A DNA stretch of 64,000 bases from Collimonas sp. OK307. GTDB lineage: Bacteria; Pseudomonadota; Gammaproteobacteria; Burkholderiales; Burkholderiaceae_D. The stretch lies in contig NZ_FOQI01000002.1 of the NCBI RefSeq assembly GCF_900113705.1, positions 1-64,000 of the forward strand, written 5' to 3'. The notes below the pieces were generated by a model, which saw only the letters and a program-made list of their open reading frames with translations, did no database searches and had not been told where the DNA came from. This document shows, piece by piece, positions 34,415 to 44,693 of this stretch (its first letter is position 1; each line of letters begins with the position of its first letter). The position numbers and the translations under genes were made by a program.

Positions 34415-36894
34415 ATGCCGTTGCAGACACCGTTGGCCACTTCCGGCCGCGACTGACGCTGCAAACCCTGGGACGCGGCGACGGCCTCCTGGGCATGCGC
34501 CCTTCCGGTCCGTTCGGCCCGCGCGGCCCCACCGTGACCGTGGCGCAAATCACCTGGACGTATGTCACCGGCGACGGCTTGCAGTGGGAGACCGCAGCTC
34601 CCACCACGCTGCTGAATCGCCGCCCGGCATCGGCGCAAACGGTTGAAGACAGCCAGGGTCAACGCCTGTTGCTACGCGACCTGGGAGCCGAAGCCGACGC
34701 CCTGGACCTGGTGTGGGATCTGGGCTTGCATCCGCTACCGAGCGATACCCTGCAATGGCGCACGGACGAGGCTGCGCAGGAAGCCGGGCAAACTCTGGCT
34801 TCGCTTTGGACTTTGGTGCAGGAAGATTTTTTCGGCGATTTCTGGGCAGAGCAATTGCCGGATCTGCAGGCAAAGGGTTGGGCGATCGTAGTACGTCCCG
34901 GTTTTGTGCATGAAAGCGTGCCGGTGGATGCCTGGCACCTGATCGTCAGCCCCGAAACCGGCCAGGTACTGGGCAAGGAAGTTGCGACGCGCATGCGCGG
35001 TCGCGAGCAGACGGTGACTGCCTTGGGCCTGCCTGCCGGCGAAGGTTCCTGGCTACTGACCCTGGGCATTGAAATCGACGGCGAGATGGTGGATCTGGTG
35101 CCCCTGCTGGCGCATTTGTTGCAACGTGACGGGCGCTGGCTGGACGCCAAACAGATTGCCTTGATCGACGACCATGCCTTGATCATGTTGCGAGCGCCGG
35201 GTGGCAAACGGATTGAAGCCCGCGCGGCCCCGCTCAAGGCAATCGTCGGCAGCATGCTGGAGTTGCTGACAGACCCGCAGCGCAAAGACGGGCCGCTGCA
35301 GCTGTCATCCTGGGATGCTTATCGCCTCGAAACGATGCGCCTGAGTTTGCTGGATACGCAGCGCGAACGCGCCGGCGCCCACGGCAGTTGGCAATTGCAA
35401 GGCGACGCCGGCCTGCGCGCGCTGGCACAACGGCTGCAAGGCGCCGGCACGCCACCGACCGTCATAGCACCGAGTGGCCTTGGCGTTACCCTGCGGCCCT
35501 ATCAATTACATGGCGTGGCGTGGCTGCAATACCTGCGCGAACATCACCTGGCCGGTATCCTGGCCGACGATATGGGTCTCGGAAAAACCGCGCAGGCGCT
35601 GGCCCACCTGCTGATCGAAAAGCAGGCCGGCCGCCTCGACCTGCCCGCACTGGCAGTACTGCCGACTTCGCTGATATTCAATTGGCAGGCCGAAGCCAGG
35701 CGCATGGCGCCGGGCTTGCGTGTACTCGCCTTGCAAGGGCCGGAGCGCCATCGCGTTTTTTCTCGCATGGCAGAATACGATCTGATCCTCACTACCTACC
35801 CGTTGTTATGGCGCGACCGGTCGGCGTTGGAAGCACAGCCGTTTCACATGCTGATTCTGGACGAAGCGCAGACCGTAAAAAACGCCACCGCCCGCAGCGC
35901 CGGCGCCGTGCGGCGTTTGCGCGCGCGGCATCGGTTATGCATCACCGGCACCCCGCTGGAAAACCATCTAGGCGAATTGTGGACCCAGTTCGATTTCCTG
36001 ATGCCCGGTTTCCTCGGCGACATGCGAAGCTTCACACGCTTGTGGCGCAAACCGATCGAGTACGGTGGCCAAACCCTCCGCGCACAATTGCTGGCGCAAC
36101 GAGTCAGGCCATTCATCCTGCGCCGCCGCAAAGATGAAGTGGCAAGCGAACTACCGCCACGCAGCGAAGCAGTCAAACGCGTGCAATTACAAGGCCAGCA
36201 ACGCGATCTATACGAAAGCGTCCGTCTGGCCGCCGACGAACAGGTACGCGGCGTCCTCAAACGCAAAGGTTTTGCCGGCGGACAAATCACCATTCTCGAC
36301 GCCCTGCTCAAGCTACGGCAGGTATGCTGCGATCCGTTTCTGCTGAAGGGCATGGAGCATCCGGCGAGCATGGAGCGCGCCAAGCTGGAACTGCTGCGCG
36401 ACATGTTGCCGGCACTGGTAGCGGAAGGGCGGCGCATCCTGGTGTTTTCTCAATTCACCGAAATGCTGGACTTGATTGCGGTTGAACTCGACGCATTACA
36501 GCTGCCTTGGTTAGCCTTGACAGGCAAGACGCCGCCGGCAAAACGCGGCGAGCTGGTAGTGGAGTTCCAAAGCAAAATCGTACCCATACTATTGATCAGC
36601 CTCAAAGCCGGCGGCGTCGGCCTCAACCTGACCGCCGCAGATACCGTGATCCACATCGATCCGTGGTGGAATCCTGCAGTACAAGAACAAGCCACTGCGC
36701 GCGCCCATCGCATCGGCCAGGAGCAGACTGTGTTCGTCTACAAGATCGTGGTTGAGGGCAGCATTGAGGAGCGCATCATTGAGCTGCAGGCGCGCAAGGC
36801 TGCGTTGGCGGAAGGTGTGTTGGGTAGCGATGCGGCGTTGGCAACCAAGTTTAGCAGTGAGGATTTGCAGTTGTTGTTGGCACCTTTGGTTTGA
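34411..36894 (+). CDS. SNF2/HepA-family DEAD/DEAH helicase
   Basis: The 827-aa protein has an accessory N-terminal region (1-340) and a SNF2 core: Walker A DDMGLGKTAQ (motif I), LDEAQTVKN (DEAQ, motif II), ITGTPLENHLGELW (III), then the helicase C domain with LISLKAGGVGLNLTAADTVIH and DPWWNPAVQEQATARAHRIGQ (motifs V-VI). It is a double-stranded DNA translocase of the bacterial RapA/HepA-like group. The ATG overlaps the hydratase stop. No restriction or defence partner gene was seen next to it. Confidence 0.92.
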   Translation: MNAVADTVGHFRPRLTLQTLGRGDGLLGMRPSGPFGPRGPTVTVAQITWTYVTGDGLQWETAAPTTLLNRRPASAQTVEDSQGQRLLLRDLGAEADALDLVWDLGLHPLPSDTLQWRTDEAAQEAGQTLASLWTLVQEDFFGDFWAEQLPDLQAKGWAIVVRPGFVHESVPVDAWHLIVSPETGQVLGKEVATRMRGREQTVTALGLPAGEGSWLLTLGIEIDGEMVDLVPLLAHLLQRDGRWLDAKQIALIDDHALIMLRAPGGKRIEARAAPLKAIVGSMLELLTDPQRKDGPLQLSSWDAYRLETMRLSLLDTQRERAGAHGSWQLQGDAGLRALAQRLQGAGTPPTVIAPSGLGVTLRPYQLHGVAWLQYLREHHLAGILADDMGLGKTAQALAHLLIEKQAGRLDLPALAVLPTSLIFNWQAEARRMAPGLRVLALQGPERHRVFSRMAEYDLILTTYPLLWRDRSALEAQPFHMLILDEAQTVKNATARSAGAVRRLRARHRLCITGTPLENHLGELWTQFDFLMPGFLGDMRSFTRLWRKPIEYGGQTLRAQLLAQRVRPFILRRRKDEVASELPPRSEAVKRVQLQGQQRDLYESVRLAADEQVRGVLKRKGFAGGQITILDALLKLRQVCCDPFLLKGMEHPASMERAKLELLRDMLPALVAEGRRILVFSQFTEMLDLIAVELDALQLPWLALTGKTPPAKRGELVVEFQSKIVPILLISLKAGGVGLNLTAADTVIHIDPWWNPAVQEQATARAHRIGQEQTVFVYKIVVEGSIEERIIELQARKAALAEGVLGSDAALATKFSSEDLQLLLAPLV

Positions 36895-36928
36895 GTTGGG
36901 TCAAACGCCTGTCGAATGCTGGCGTTTG

Positions 36929-37055
36929 TACTCCGTGGTCCGTTAATTAGGGGACCTGACCGAAGGGAAGGCAGTGGCTTTGCGGTCGCTTTTCTTTGGC
37001 GAAGCAAAGAAAGTATGCGGCTGCCGGGCCGCCCCCGGCAAGCCTCCACGGAGTA
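36929..37055 (+). repeat. Dispersed structured repeat, copy 3 (short)
   Basis: A 127-bp element with inverted ends TACTCCGTGG (36929-36938) and CCACGGAGTA (37046-37055). It consists of the left end and right end of copy 2 joined, including GACCGAAGGGAAGGCAGTGG and the CTGCCGGGC...CCCCGGCA hairpin, and lacks the REP and core segments. It sits between the SNF2 helicase and rhlE genes. Confidence 0.82.
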
Positions 37056-37120
37056 GCAACCGTATCAAGTAACGCAAATGGTAAGATAGCTACCCCCACA
37101 AGCTGTCAAGGCCCACCATC

Positions 37121-38380
<1,260 letters not shown>

Positions 38381-38409
38381 TGAAAGGCCGCCATGCCTGT
38401 GCGGCCCAC

Positions 38410-38445
38410 TGGTTTATTGCCACTTGATAAATTAGCAATAAACCA
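38410..38445. promoter_or_regulatory. Perfect 11-bp inverted repeat downstream of rhlE
   Basis: TGGTTTATTGC (38410-38420) and GCAATAAACCA (38435-38445) with a 14-nt spacer, plus a shorter GGCCGC/GCGGCC pair at 38386-38406. The pair could end rhlE transcription or serve as an operator for the dehydrogenase gene starting at 38652. There is no T-tract. Confidence 0.45.
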
Positions 38446-38651
38446 ATTTCTGCGCAAACTTCCAATCCTGATTGAGTTTCACATAGCGATAAATTACACT
38501 CTCGCCTGCGTGACACAATCACGGCCTTAGCCGTTGCCCGGCGCCAACCCGCCGCCAACACCCGTATTACCGACCTTAACCTAGAGATAACGGAAAACCA
38601 TCAGCCCGCCCTACCCGGACGAGTGAATGCTATCCGCACGGAGCCAAAAGC

Positions 38652-39683
38652 ATGAGTACCTTCATTTTTAATGAATTGAATTTCGACAACCACGAGCAAG
38701 TGGTCTTCGTTTCCGAAGAAAAATCCGGCCTCAGAGGCATCATCGCTGTCCACAACACCAACCTCGGCCCGGCCATGGGTGGTTGCCGCATGTGGGACTA
38801 CGCCAGCGAAGCCGTCGCCGTCAACGATGTGCTGCGCCTGTCGCGCGGCATGACCTACAAGAATGCGGTTGCCGGCCTGCCTATCGGCGGTGGCAAAAGC
38901 GTAATTATCGGCAATCCAAAAACCGCCAAGACACCAGCCTTGTTCGAAGCCATGGGCGAAGCCCTGGAACGCCTGGGCGGCCGTTACATCACGGCGGAAG
39001 ACGTCGGCACCAGCCCGGCCGACATGGCGCACATCGCCACCAAGACCAAATACGTCGCCGGCCTCGGCGCCAGCGGCGATCCGTCGCCATTCACCGCACT
39101 GGGTTGTTTTGTCGGCGCGCAAGCCGCAGTCAAGCATTACCTGAGACGCGATTCGCTGGCAGGCCTGACGGTTGCAGTGCAAGGACTGGGCAATGTCGGT
39201 TACGACTACGCCCGCCGCCTGCATGCTGCCGGCGCCAAGCTGATCGTCACCGATATCGACCAGGCTGCGCTGGAGCGCGCGCGCACCGAATTTGGCGCTG
39301 AAGTAGTGGCAACCGATGCGATTTATGACGTGCAGGCCGACATCTATGCGCCATGCGCGCTGGGCGCCACGCTCAACCCGGCAACCCTGTCGCGCCTGAA
39401 AGCCAAGATCGTCGCCGGCGCTGCCAACAATCAGTTGGCTACCGCTGAAGTGGGTGAATTGCTGCGTCGCAAAGAAGTTTTGTACGTGCCGGACTTTGTG
39501 ATCAACGCCGGCGGCATCATCAAGGTTTGCTACGAGTACTACGACAAACCGGAAGCCGATGTCGAAGCCCACGTGCGTGAAATCGGCGTGACCCTGGGCG
39601 AGATTTTCAAACGCGCCGACGCTGAAGGTTTGCCGACCAGCGTGGTGGCAGACAAACTGGCTGAAACGCGCTTCAAGCACTAA
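38652..39683 (+). CDS. Glu/Leu/Phe/Val dehydrogenase (leucine-dehydrogenase-like)
   Basis: The 343-aa protein has the dimerisation domain with catalytic Lys in MTYKNAVAGLPIGGGKSVI, the conserved GGxxDxGTSPAD-type region (ITAEDVGTSPADM) and a Rossmann domain with VAVQGLGNVGYDYARRLHAAGAKLIVTDID. The length and the AVHNTNLGPAMGGCRM motif fit leucine/branched-chain amino-acid dehydrogenases rather than GdhA. It reversibly deaminates branched-chain amino acids with NAD+. It is monocistronic, with a terminator directly after it. Confidence 0.9.
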   Translation: MSTFIFNELNFDNHEQVVFVSEEKSGLRGIIAVHNTNLGPAMGGCRMWDYASEAVAVNDVLRLSRGMTYKNAVAGLPIGGGKSVIIGNPKTAKTPALFEAMGEALERLGGRYITAEDVGTSPADMAHIATKTKYVAGLGASGDPSPFTALGCFVGAQAAVKHYLRRDSLAGLTVAVQGLGNVGYDYARRLHAAGAKLIVTDIDQAALERARTEFGAEVVATDAIYDVQADIYAPCALGATLNPATLSRLKAKIVAGAANNQLATAEVGELLRRKEVLYVPDFVINAGGIIKVCYEYYDKPEADVEAHVREIGVTLGEIFKRADAEGLPTSVVADKLAETRFKH

Positions 39684-39707
39684 TCTGCAATTTTGAAACA
39701 CATCATC

Positions 39708-39732
39708 ATGGCGCCCTCGGGCGCCATTTTTA
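39708..39732 (+). terminator. Intrinsic terminator after leucine-dehydrogenase-like gene
   Basis: ATGGCGCCC and GGGCGCCAT arms (39708-39716 and 39719-39727) form a tight hairpin followed by TTTTTA. It also separates this gene from the convergent Mo-hydroxylase operon. Confidence 0.92.
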
Positions 39733-39741
39733 CATTTCAGT

Positions 39742-41946
39742 TCAAGTCGTTATGGCATCGAACGGCAATTTGCGCAGGCGCTTGCCAGTCAACGCGGCGA
39801 CAGCGTTAGCAATGGCTGGCGCAATCGGCGGCACCGGTGGTTCGCCAACTCCGGTCGGCGTATCGGCGCTGGGCACCACATAGACATCGACTACCGGGCA
39901 ACTACCCATATACGCCGGCGTGTAATCGGAAAAATTGGATTGCTGCACGACGCCGTTTTTCAGCGTGATCTGATTGCCGGGCAAGGTTGTTGAGATGCCG
40001 AACACCACCCCACCCTGGATTTGCGCTTCGATGGTGCGCGGGTTGATCGCCATATTGCAATGCACGCCCGCCGTCACCCGGTGCACTTGCGGCCGCCCTT
40101 CATGCATCGACACTTCCACCACATAGGCAATCGAGGTGTTAAAGCCATGATGCACGGCGACGCCCCAAGCCTGGCCCGCAGGCAATTTGCGCTTGCCGTA
40201 GCCGGAGCGCGCCACCGCCAGCTCCAGCGCTTGCATGCTGCGCTTGGCCGATTTGTCGAACAGGCTGGCACGGTACTCGACCGGATCGCGCCCGACCGAA
40301 CGGGCGATCTCATCGACCAGGGTTTCCATGACAAACCCATTGTGGCTATGACCCACCGAGCGGTACCACAGCACCGGCACGTTGACCTTCATATTGTGCA
40401 CCGACAGCGCCAGGTTCGGAATCGCGTAGTGCGACTCCGTCACGCCTTCGGTCATGGTGCCGTCGACGCCGTCTTTCACCAGAAACGATTCGAACGGGCT
40501 GCCGGTCAATATCGACTGGCCGGCAATCACATGATCCCAGGCCGTGATCTTGCCGTGCGCGTCGTAACCGATGCGCACCCGGTGCACATGCATCGGCCGG
40601 TAGTAACCGCTCTTGATATCGTCTTCGCGTGAATACATGATCTTGACCGGCGTGCCGCGCATGACCTTGGCTACATACGCCGCCTCCACCGCATTCTCGG
40701 ATTCCGGCATGGCGCGCCGGCCAAACGCGCCGCCCGCCATCATGGTGTTGAATTCGACCTTGCCGACAGGGATGCCCAGCACTTTGGCAATCGCCTGCCG
40801 GTCCATCGATTGAAACTGCGAACCGGCCCAGACCGTGCAAGCGTCGCCGGTGAAATGCACCGTCATGTTGAGCGGCTCCATCGGCGTGTGCGCCAGATAG
40901 GGAAACTCGAAGACGGCGTCGATGATCTTGGGCGATCCGGCTAGCGCCGAGGTATCCGCTTTGATCGCCGGTGTGCCAGGCTTCATCACCGCTTCCCGGT
41001 AGGTCGCGAACAACTGTTCCGAACTGACCGCCTCCACCCCATGCGCGTCCCACTCTATGTTCAGCGCGTCGCGCGCTTTCTTGGCGATCCAGTAGCCGTC
41101 GGCCACCACCACTACGCTCTGGCCGCCACGAATCCCTGGAATCGTGAATATCTTGCGTACACCGGGGATTGCCTTGGCCGCACTATCGTCGAACTTGGTG
41201 ATCTTGGCACCCCACGGCACGGCCCGCGCCAGCATCGCCACTTTCATCCCCGGCAGATCGAGATCGATGCCGAATTTCTGCTGGCCGCTAGACTTGGCGA
41301 GCGTATCCAGCCGTGGCGTCGCCTTGCCGATGATCGTGAACTGTTTTGGGTCTTTCAACTGCACCTTGTCCGGCACCGGCAACGACATCGCCGCGTTTGC
41401 TACCGATCCGTAACTCAATCGCTGGCCGCCCGGGCCGGTGATGACGCCTTTCGCGGTTTTACATTTGGCCGGATCGACCTTCCACTGGCTGGCGGCGGCA
41501 GCCACCAACATGCTGCGGGCGCGCGCGCCGACTTCGCGGTATTGCTGGAAACTGTGGGCGATACTGGTGGAGCCGCCGACCATCTGCATGCCGAATGCGG
41601 GGTCGCGGAAGATATCTTCGCCTTTGGCCAGTTCGGCCCGCACGTTACTCCAGTCGCAATCCAGCTCCTCCGCCAGCAGCATCGGCAATGCGGTCAGCGT
41701 GCCTTGGCCGATATCGACTTTGGATACCTGCACCACCACGCTATTGTCCGGCCCCACCCGCAAGAAAGCATTCGGCTGATAGATTTTGGGGGCGGCAGTC
41801 TGAGCCACGGCCACGCGTCCCAAGCCTGGAATGAAGAAACCGAGAACCAGCCCGGCGCCGGTAACGGCAGACGCCTGCAGGAATCTGCGACGCGATTTTT
41901 TCAGTGTTGCTGAATTTGAATGTGCCACGCGGAGTTCGGAAGACAT
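39742..41946 (-). CDS. iorB: Molybdopterin-binding large subunit, isoquinoline 1-oxidoreductase / aldehyde oxidase type
   Basis: The 734-aa protein has a Tat signal (SRRRFLQASAVTGAGLVLGFF) and xanthine-oxidase-family Mo-cofactor domains, with VDIGQGTLTALPMLLAEELD, GGAFGRRAMPESENAVEAA, SVGHSHNGFVMETLVDE and GVGEPPVPPIAPAIANA (catalytic Glu in GVGEPP). It is of the IorB type, a two-subunit Mo-hydroxylase without a separate FAD subunit. It oxidises N-heterocycles or aldehydes in the periplasm, passing electrons to the 2Fe-2S subunit encoded upstream. The gene symbol is by similarity; the substrate is unknown. No XdhC-like maturation gene is adjacent. Confidence 0.88.
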   Translation of the reverse strand: MSSELRVAHSNSATLKKSRRRFLQASAVTGAGLVLGFFIPGLGRVAVAQTAAPKIYQPNAFLRVGPDNSVVVQVSKVDIGQGTLTALPMLLAEELDCDWSNVRAELAKGEDIFRDPAFGMQMVGGSTSIAHSFQQYREVGARARSMLVAAAASQWKVDPAKCKTAKGVITGPGGQRLSYGSVANAAMSLPVPDKVQLKDPKQFTIIGKATPRLDTLAKSSGQQKFGIDLDLPGMKVAMLARAVPWGAKITKFDDSAAKAIPGVRKIFTIPGIRGGQSVVVVADGYWIAKKARDALNIEWDAHGVEAVSSEQLFATYREAVMKPGTPAIKADTSALAGSPKIIDAVFEFPYLAHTPMEPLNMTVHFTGDACTVWAGSQFQSMDRQAIAKVLGIPVGKVEFNTMMAGGAFGRRAMPESENAVEAAYVAKVMRGTPVKIMYSREDDIKSGYYRPMHVHRVRIGYDAHGKITAWDHVIAGQSILTGSPFESFLVKDGVDGTMTEGVTESHYAIPNLALSVHNMKVNVPVLWYRSVGHSHNGFVMETLVDEIARSVGRDPVEYRASLFDKSAKRSMQALELAVARSGYGKRKLPAGQAWGVAVHHGFNTSIAYVVEVSMHEGRPQVHRVTAGVHCNMAINPRTIEAQIQGGVVFGISTTLPGNQITLKNGVVQQSNFSDYTPAYMGSCPVVDVYVVPSADTPTGVGEPPVPPIAPAIANAVAALTGKRLRKLPFDAITT

Positions 41947-41956
41947 GATCGCACTC

Positions 41957-42415
41957 CTATGCTAAAGATTTAGAGGCATCCAGCACCGCAGCCTTGATCC
42001 GCTGGTAAGCGCCGCAGCGACATAGGTTGCCACCCATGGCGGCGACCACTTCAGCCTCGCTCGGATGGCGTTTCTTTTTGAGGAAATCCACGGCCGTCAT
42101 CACTTGCCCGCTCTGGCAATAACCGCATTGCGGCACGTCATGCTTGATCCAGGCGACTTGCACCGCTTTGCCGACCGGATCGGCGGCGACAGCTTCGATA
42201 GTTGTCACCGGCTGTTGCCCGACCGCGGACACGGGATAAGAACAGGAACGCACCGCGTTGCCGCCAACATGCACGGTACATGCACCGCAGGCAGCGATGC
42301 CGCAACCGAATTTGCTACCGGTTAGCTTGAGATTTTCGCGCAACACCCACAATAAAGGGGTATCTGGCGCGACATCGACCTCTACTGTAAGACCATTCAC
42401 CTGAAGGCTAATCAT
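41957..42415 (-). CDS. iorA: 2Fe-2S subunit of Mo-hydroxylase
   Basis: The 152-aa protein has an N-terminal plant-ferredoxin-like cluster (CGIAACGACTVHVGG...RSC) and a C-terminal second cluster (CGYCQSGQVM ... GNLCRCGAYQRI), the standard small-subunit layout of CO dehydrogenase/xanthine oxidase-family enzymes. It has no signal peptide and should be exported with the Tat-tagged large subunit. It is the first gene of the pair; the large subunit starts 10 bp later. Confidence 0.93.
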   Translation of the reverse strand: MISLQVNGLTVEVDVAPDTPLLWVLRENLKLTGSKFGCGIAACGACTVHVGGNAVRSCSYPVSAVGQQPVTTIEAVAADPVGKAVQVAWIKHDVPQCGYCQSGQVMTAVDFLKKKRHPSEAEVVAAMGGNLCRCGAYQRIKAAVLDASKSLA

Positions 42416-42638
42416 GCGATTTCTCCAAAAGGGTTGCGGCTGGATTCTTACGCTAATTTCTCCGGCTAGTTGCCATATAGCCGTACGGTTGCTTCATTAC
42501 TTTAGACAGCCAAATATGAAAAAACAAAGACGTGCTCACCTTTACATGGCTATTTACTGAATTTAAAAGCAAGCAACGGAGTGCAGGAAGCCACAGCACA
42601 CTTTAAACTACGCTCTATTATCTGACGAGATTATCACC

Positions 42639-43178
42639 ATGAATTTATTCCTGCACCGGATCGCATCGCCCATCGGCGTCATCCTGCTGGTCACCGATAC
42701 CCAGGACCGCGTACGCGCACTGGATTTCGACGATTATGAACCACGCATGCGCAGCTTGCTGACTACCCACTATGGCCATTACAACTTGAGCGATGCTACC
42801 ACCCCGTCCAGCGCGGAGCCGGCCCTGCAACGTTATTTCGCCGGCGAACTCGATGCGCTGAAAGATATCCAGGTTGCCACCAACGGCACCGATTTCCAGC
42901 ACCGCGTCTGGGCCGCATTGCGCCAGATTCCGCCAGCCCGGATGACCACTTACGGCAAGCTCGCCTTGCAACTGGGCGAACACAACGGCGCCGCCCGCGC
43001 GGTAGGCAGCGCCAACGCCACCAATCCGATCGCCATCATCGTCCCTTGCCATCGGGTAGTAGGCGCGAACGGCAAGTTGACCGGATTTGCCGGTGGCCTG
43101 GAGCGCAAGGCCTGGCTGCTAGGCCATGAGCGCGCCGAAGCCGGCGATCCGGAAAGCTTGCGCTTGCCCGGTTTCTAG
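42639..43178 (+). CDS. ogt: Methylated-DNA--protein-cysteine methyltransferase
   Basis: The 179-aa protein has the alkyl-acceptor Cys in IIVPCHRVVG, the DNA-binding helix region FQHRVWAALRQIPPARMTTYGKLA and AVGSANATNPIAI, as in Ogt/AdaB. It repairs O6-alkylguanine and O4-alkylthymine by transferring the alkyl group to itself. There is no Ada regulatory domain. It is convergent with the next gene; the two stop codons share the palindrome CTAG at 43175-43178. Confidence 0.92.
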   Translation: MNLFLHRIASPIGVILLVTDTQDRVRALDFDDYEPRMRSLLTTHYGHYNLSDATTPSSAEPALQRYFAGELDALKDIQVATNGTDFQHRVWAALRQIPPARMTTYGKLALQLGEHNGAARAVGSANATNPIAIIVPCHRVVGANGKLTGFAGGLERKAWLLGHERAEAGDPESLRLPGF

Positions 43179-44338
43179 GACGGATTGCCGCCGCTTTCAG
43201 GCGCCTTGCTCGGCAGCAGCCAGCGCGGAAAACCAACTGCAGTTTTGAACAAGCAATGGCGATAACCCATCTGGCCGCTGATCAAGCCGGCGAAATCGTG
43301 GTTGATATGCTGATTCAGCACCAGATGCGAGAAAGCCAGTTTCGGAAAACGGTAGATCAGGCGCGCCATCCATGCTGCGGCGCGCAGCTCGGGTAGCAGT
43401 TCGCGGCGCAGTAACCGGCTATAGAGTCCTGAATCAGCGACCGATGCGCCAATGCCATCGGCAGCAATCGCCCGGGCAGCGATGGTGGCGCTCTTCAGCG
43501 CAAAATAAATCCCCTCGCCAAACAAGGCTTCCGCCAGGCCAGCCGCGTCTCCCAGCAGCCAGACCCGGCCGCGCTGGAACACATTGCGACGATTCTTCAA
43601 CGGGATGATGTAGCCCTGGTATTCGACCCGCAGCGGTTGCTGCAAGCTGGCGTATGCTGCGGTGAAGCGATCCAGGTGCTGGCGCAATGCGGTGCCGCCG
43701 AAAGGTGAGTACACACCAACATTAAAATGATCGCGCTTGGGGAAGATCCAGCCGTAGCCGCGCGGCATGCCGTCGAAATCGAACAGGGCACGCGCGCCGA
43801 AGCGCTCCAGCACCCCTTCAGCCGGCCACACCATGGCTTCCAATGCCGGCACGTAAGCCACCAGATCCTTGCCGAACAACTTGTTGCGCACCGCGCTGGC
43901 AGCGCCGTCGGCGGCCAGCAGCAAGCGGCAGCGCAAGGTACCCTGGCTGGTCACGACGCTGACGGCGTCGGCGCTTTCCGTCGCATCGATAAATGCGGTT
44001 TCGGCGAGAAAGCGCGCGCCTTTGGCGCAGGCACGATCCAGCAATAATTTATCGAATTCGCTGCGAACGACGGTGCAGGCCGCCATCGGTTCAATTTCCT
44101 TGATGATGGCGTCGCGATTGCGGTAATTGAGGATGGCGCCGCCGATTTCCTGATGCATCGCCGGACCGAGGTCGAAATCAAGCAAATTCATCGCTTTGCG
44201 CGACAAACCGCCGCCACATACCTTGGCGCGCGGAAAAGCCTGCTTGTCGATGATCGTCACCTGCAGACCCTGCTCTGCCAGCAGATAAGCCAGATGAGAG
44301 CCGGCCGGCCCGGCGCCGACAATCAATACGTCGGTCAT
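43175..44338 (-). CDS. Geranylgeranyl-reductase-family FAD oxidoreductase
   Basis: The 387-aa protein has the N-terminal FAD motif DVLIVGAGPAGSHLAYLLAEQG, the family motif VCGGGLSRKA, a second FAD motif VWLLGDAAGLAEALFGEGIYFALKS and PRGYGWIFPKRDHFNVGV. Relatives reduce isoprenoid chains or, in bacteria, act on menaquinone or unknown substrates. I start at 44338 (MTDVLIVG); an ATG at 44359 is equally readable. It stands alone, and there is no photosynthesis or archaeal-lipid context, so the substrate is unknown. Confidence 0.85.
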   Translation of the reverse strand: MTDVLIVGAGPAGSHLAYLLAEQGLQVTIIDKQAFPRAKVCGGGLSRKAMNLLDFDLGPAMHQEIGGAILNYRNRDAIIKEIEPMAACTVVRSEFDKLLLDRACAKGARFLAETAFIDATESADAVSVVTSQGTLRCRLLLAADGAASAVRNKLFGKDLVAYVPALEAMVWPAEGVLERFGARALFDFDGMPRGYGWIFPKRDHFNVGVYSPFGGTALRQHLDRFTAAYASLQQPLRVEYQGYIIPLKNRRNVFQRGRVWLLGDAAGLAEALFGEGIYFALKSATIAARAIAADGIGASVADSGLYSRLLRRELLPELRAAAWMARLIYRFPKLAFSHLVLNQHINHDFAGLISGQMGYRHCLFKTAVGFPRWLLPSKAPESGGNPS

Positions 44339-44693
44339 GCCCTCGCCGTCAACGAACATGGCAGCCTCGCGCAGGACCAGATGGCCCGGCTAACTCAACA
44401 CAATCATTCACACCTGGACTTCCTGACGACTTCATCAGCAGCGCCTCGCAAATAATCACTGGCCACGGCAATCCGTCTTGCGCGGCAGAACCGTCAGCAT
44501 AGCAAAAAACGGCGATCCCGGTGGCGGCAGACATGCGCCTTGCAGACGCCGGATAGTGCTTTTCTTTTATCCTTTGTATATGTTTCTATTTAGAAACATG
44601 TTAGTGTATTCGGCTGCTTACGCCACACATAAAAAAAACGTATGGAACAGGGACATGACACAACACTTCAACAGGCACAGGGAGGCCATATCC
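44339..44693. other. Divergent control region before HAD phosphatase gene
   Basis: About 355 bp. The plus-strand frame stays open through much of it, but no start before 44694 has a good ribosome site. It contains a perfect inverted repeat ATGTTTC/GAAACAT (44580-44599) in an AT-rich stretch. Nothing else is recognised. Confidence 0.45.
44580..44599. promoter_or_regulatory. Inverted repeat ATGTTTC-n6-GAAACAT
   Basis: Perfect 7-bp arms with a 6-bp AT spacer, 95 bp upstream of the HAD phosphatase start. The size and symmetry fit a dimeric repressor site (TetR/LacI-like); the regulator is unknown. Confidence 0.45.
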
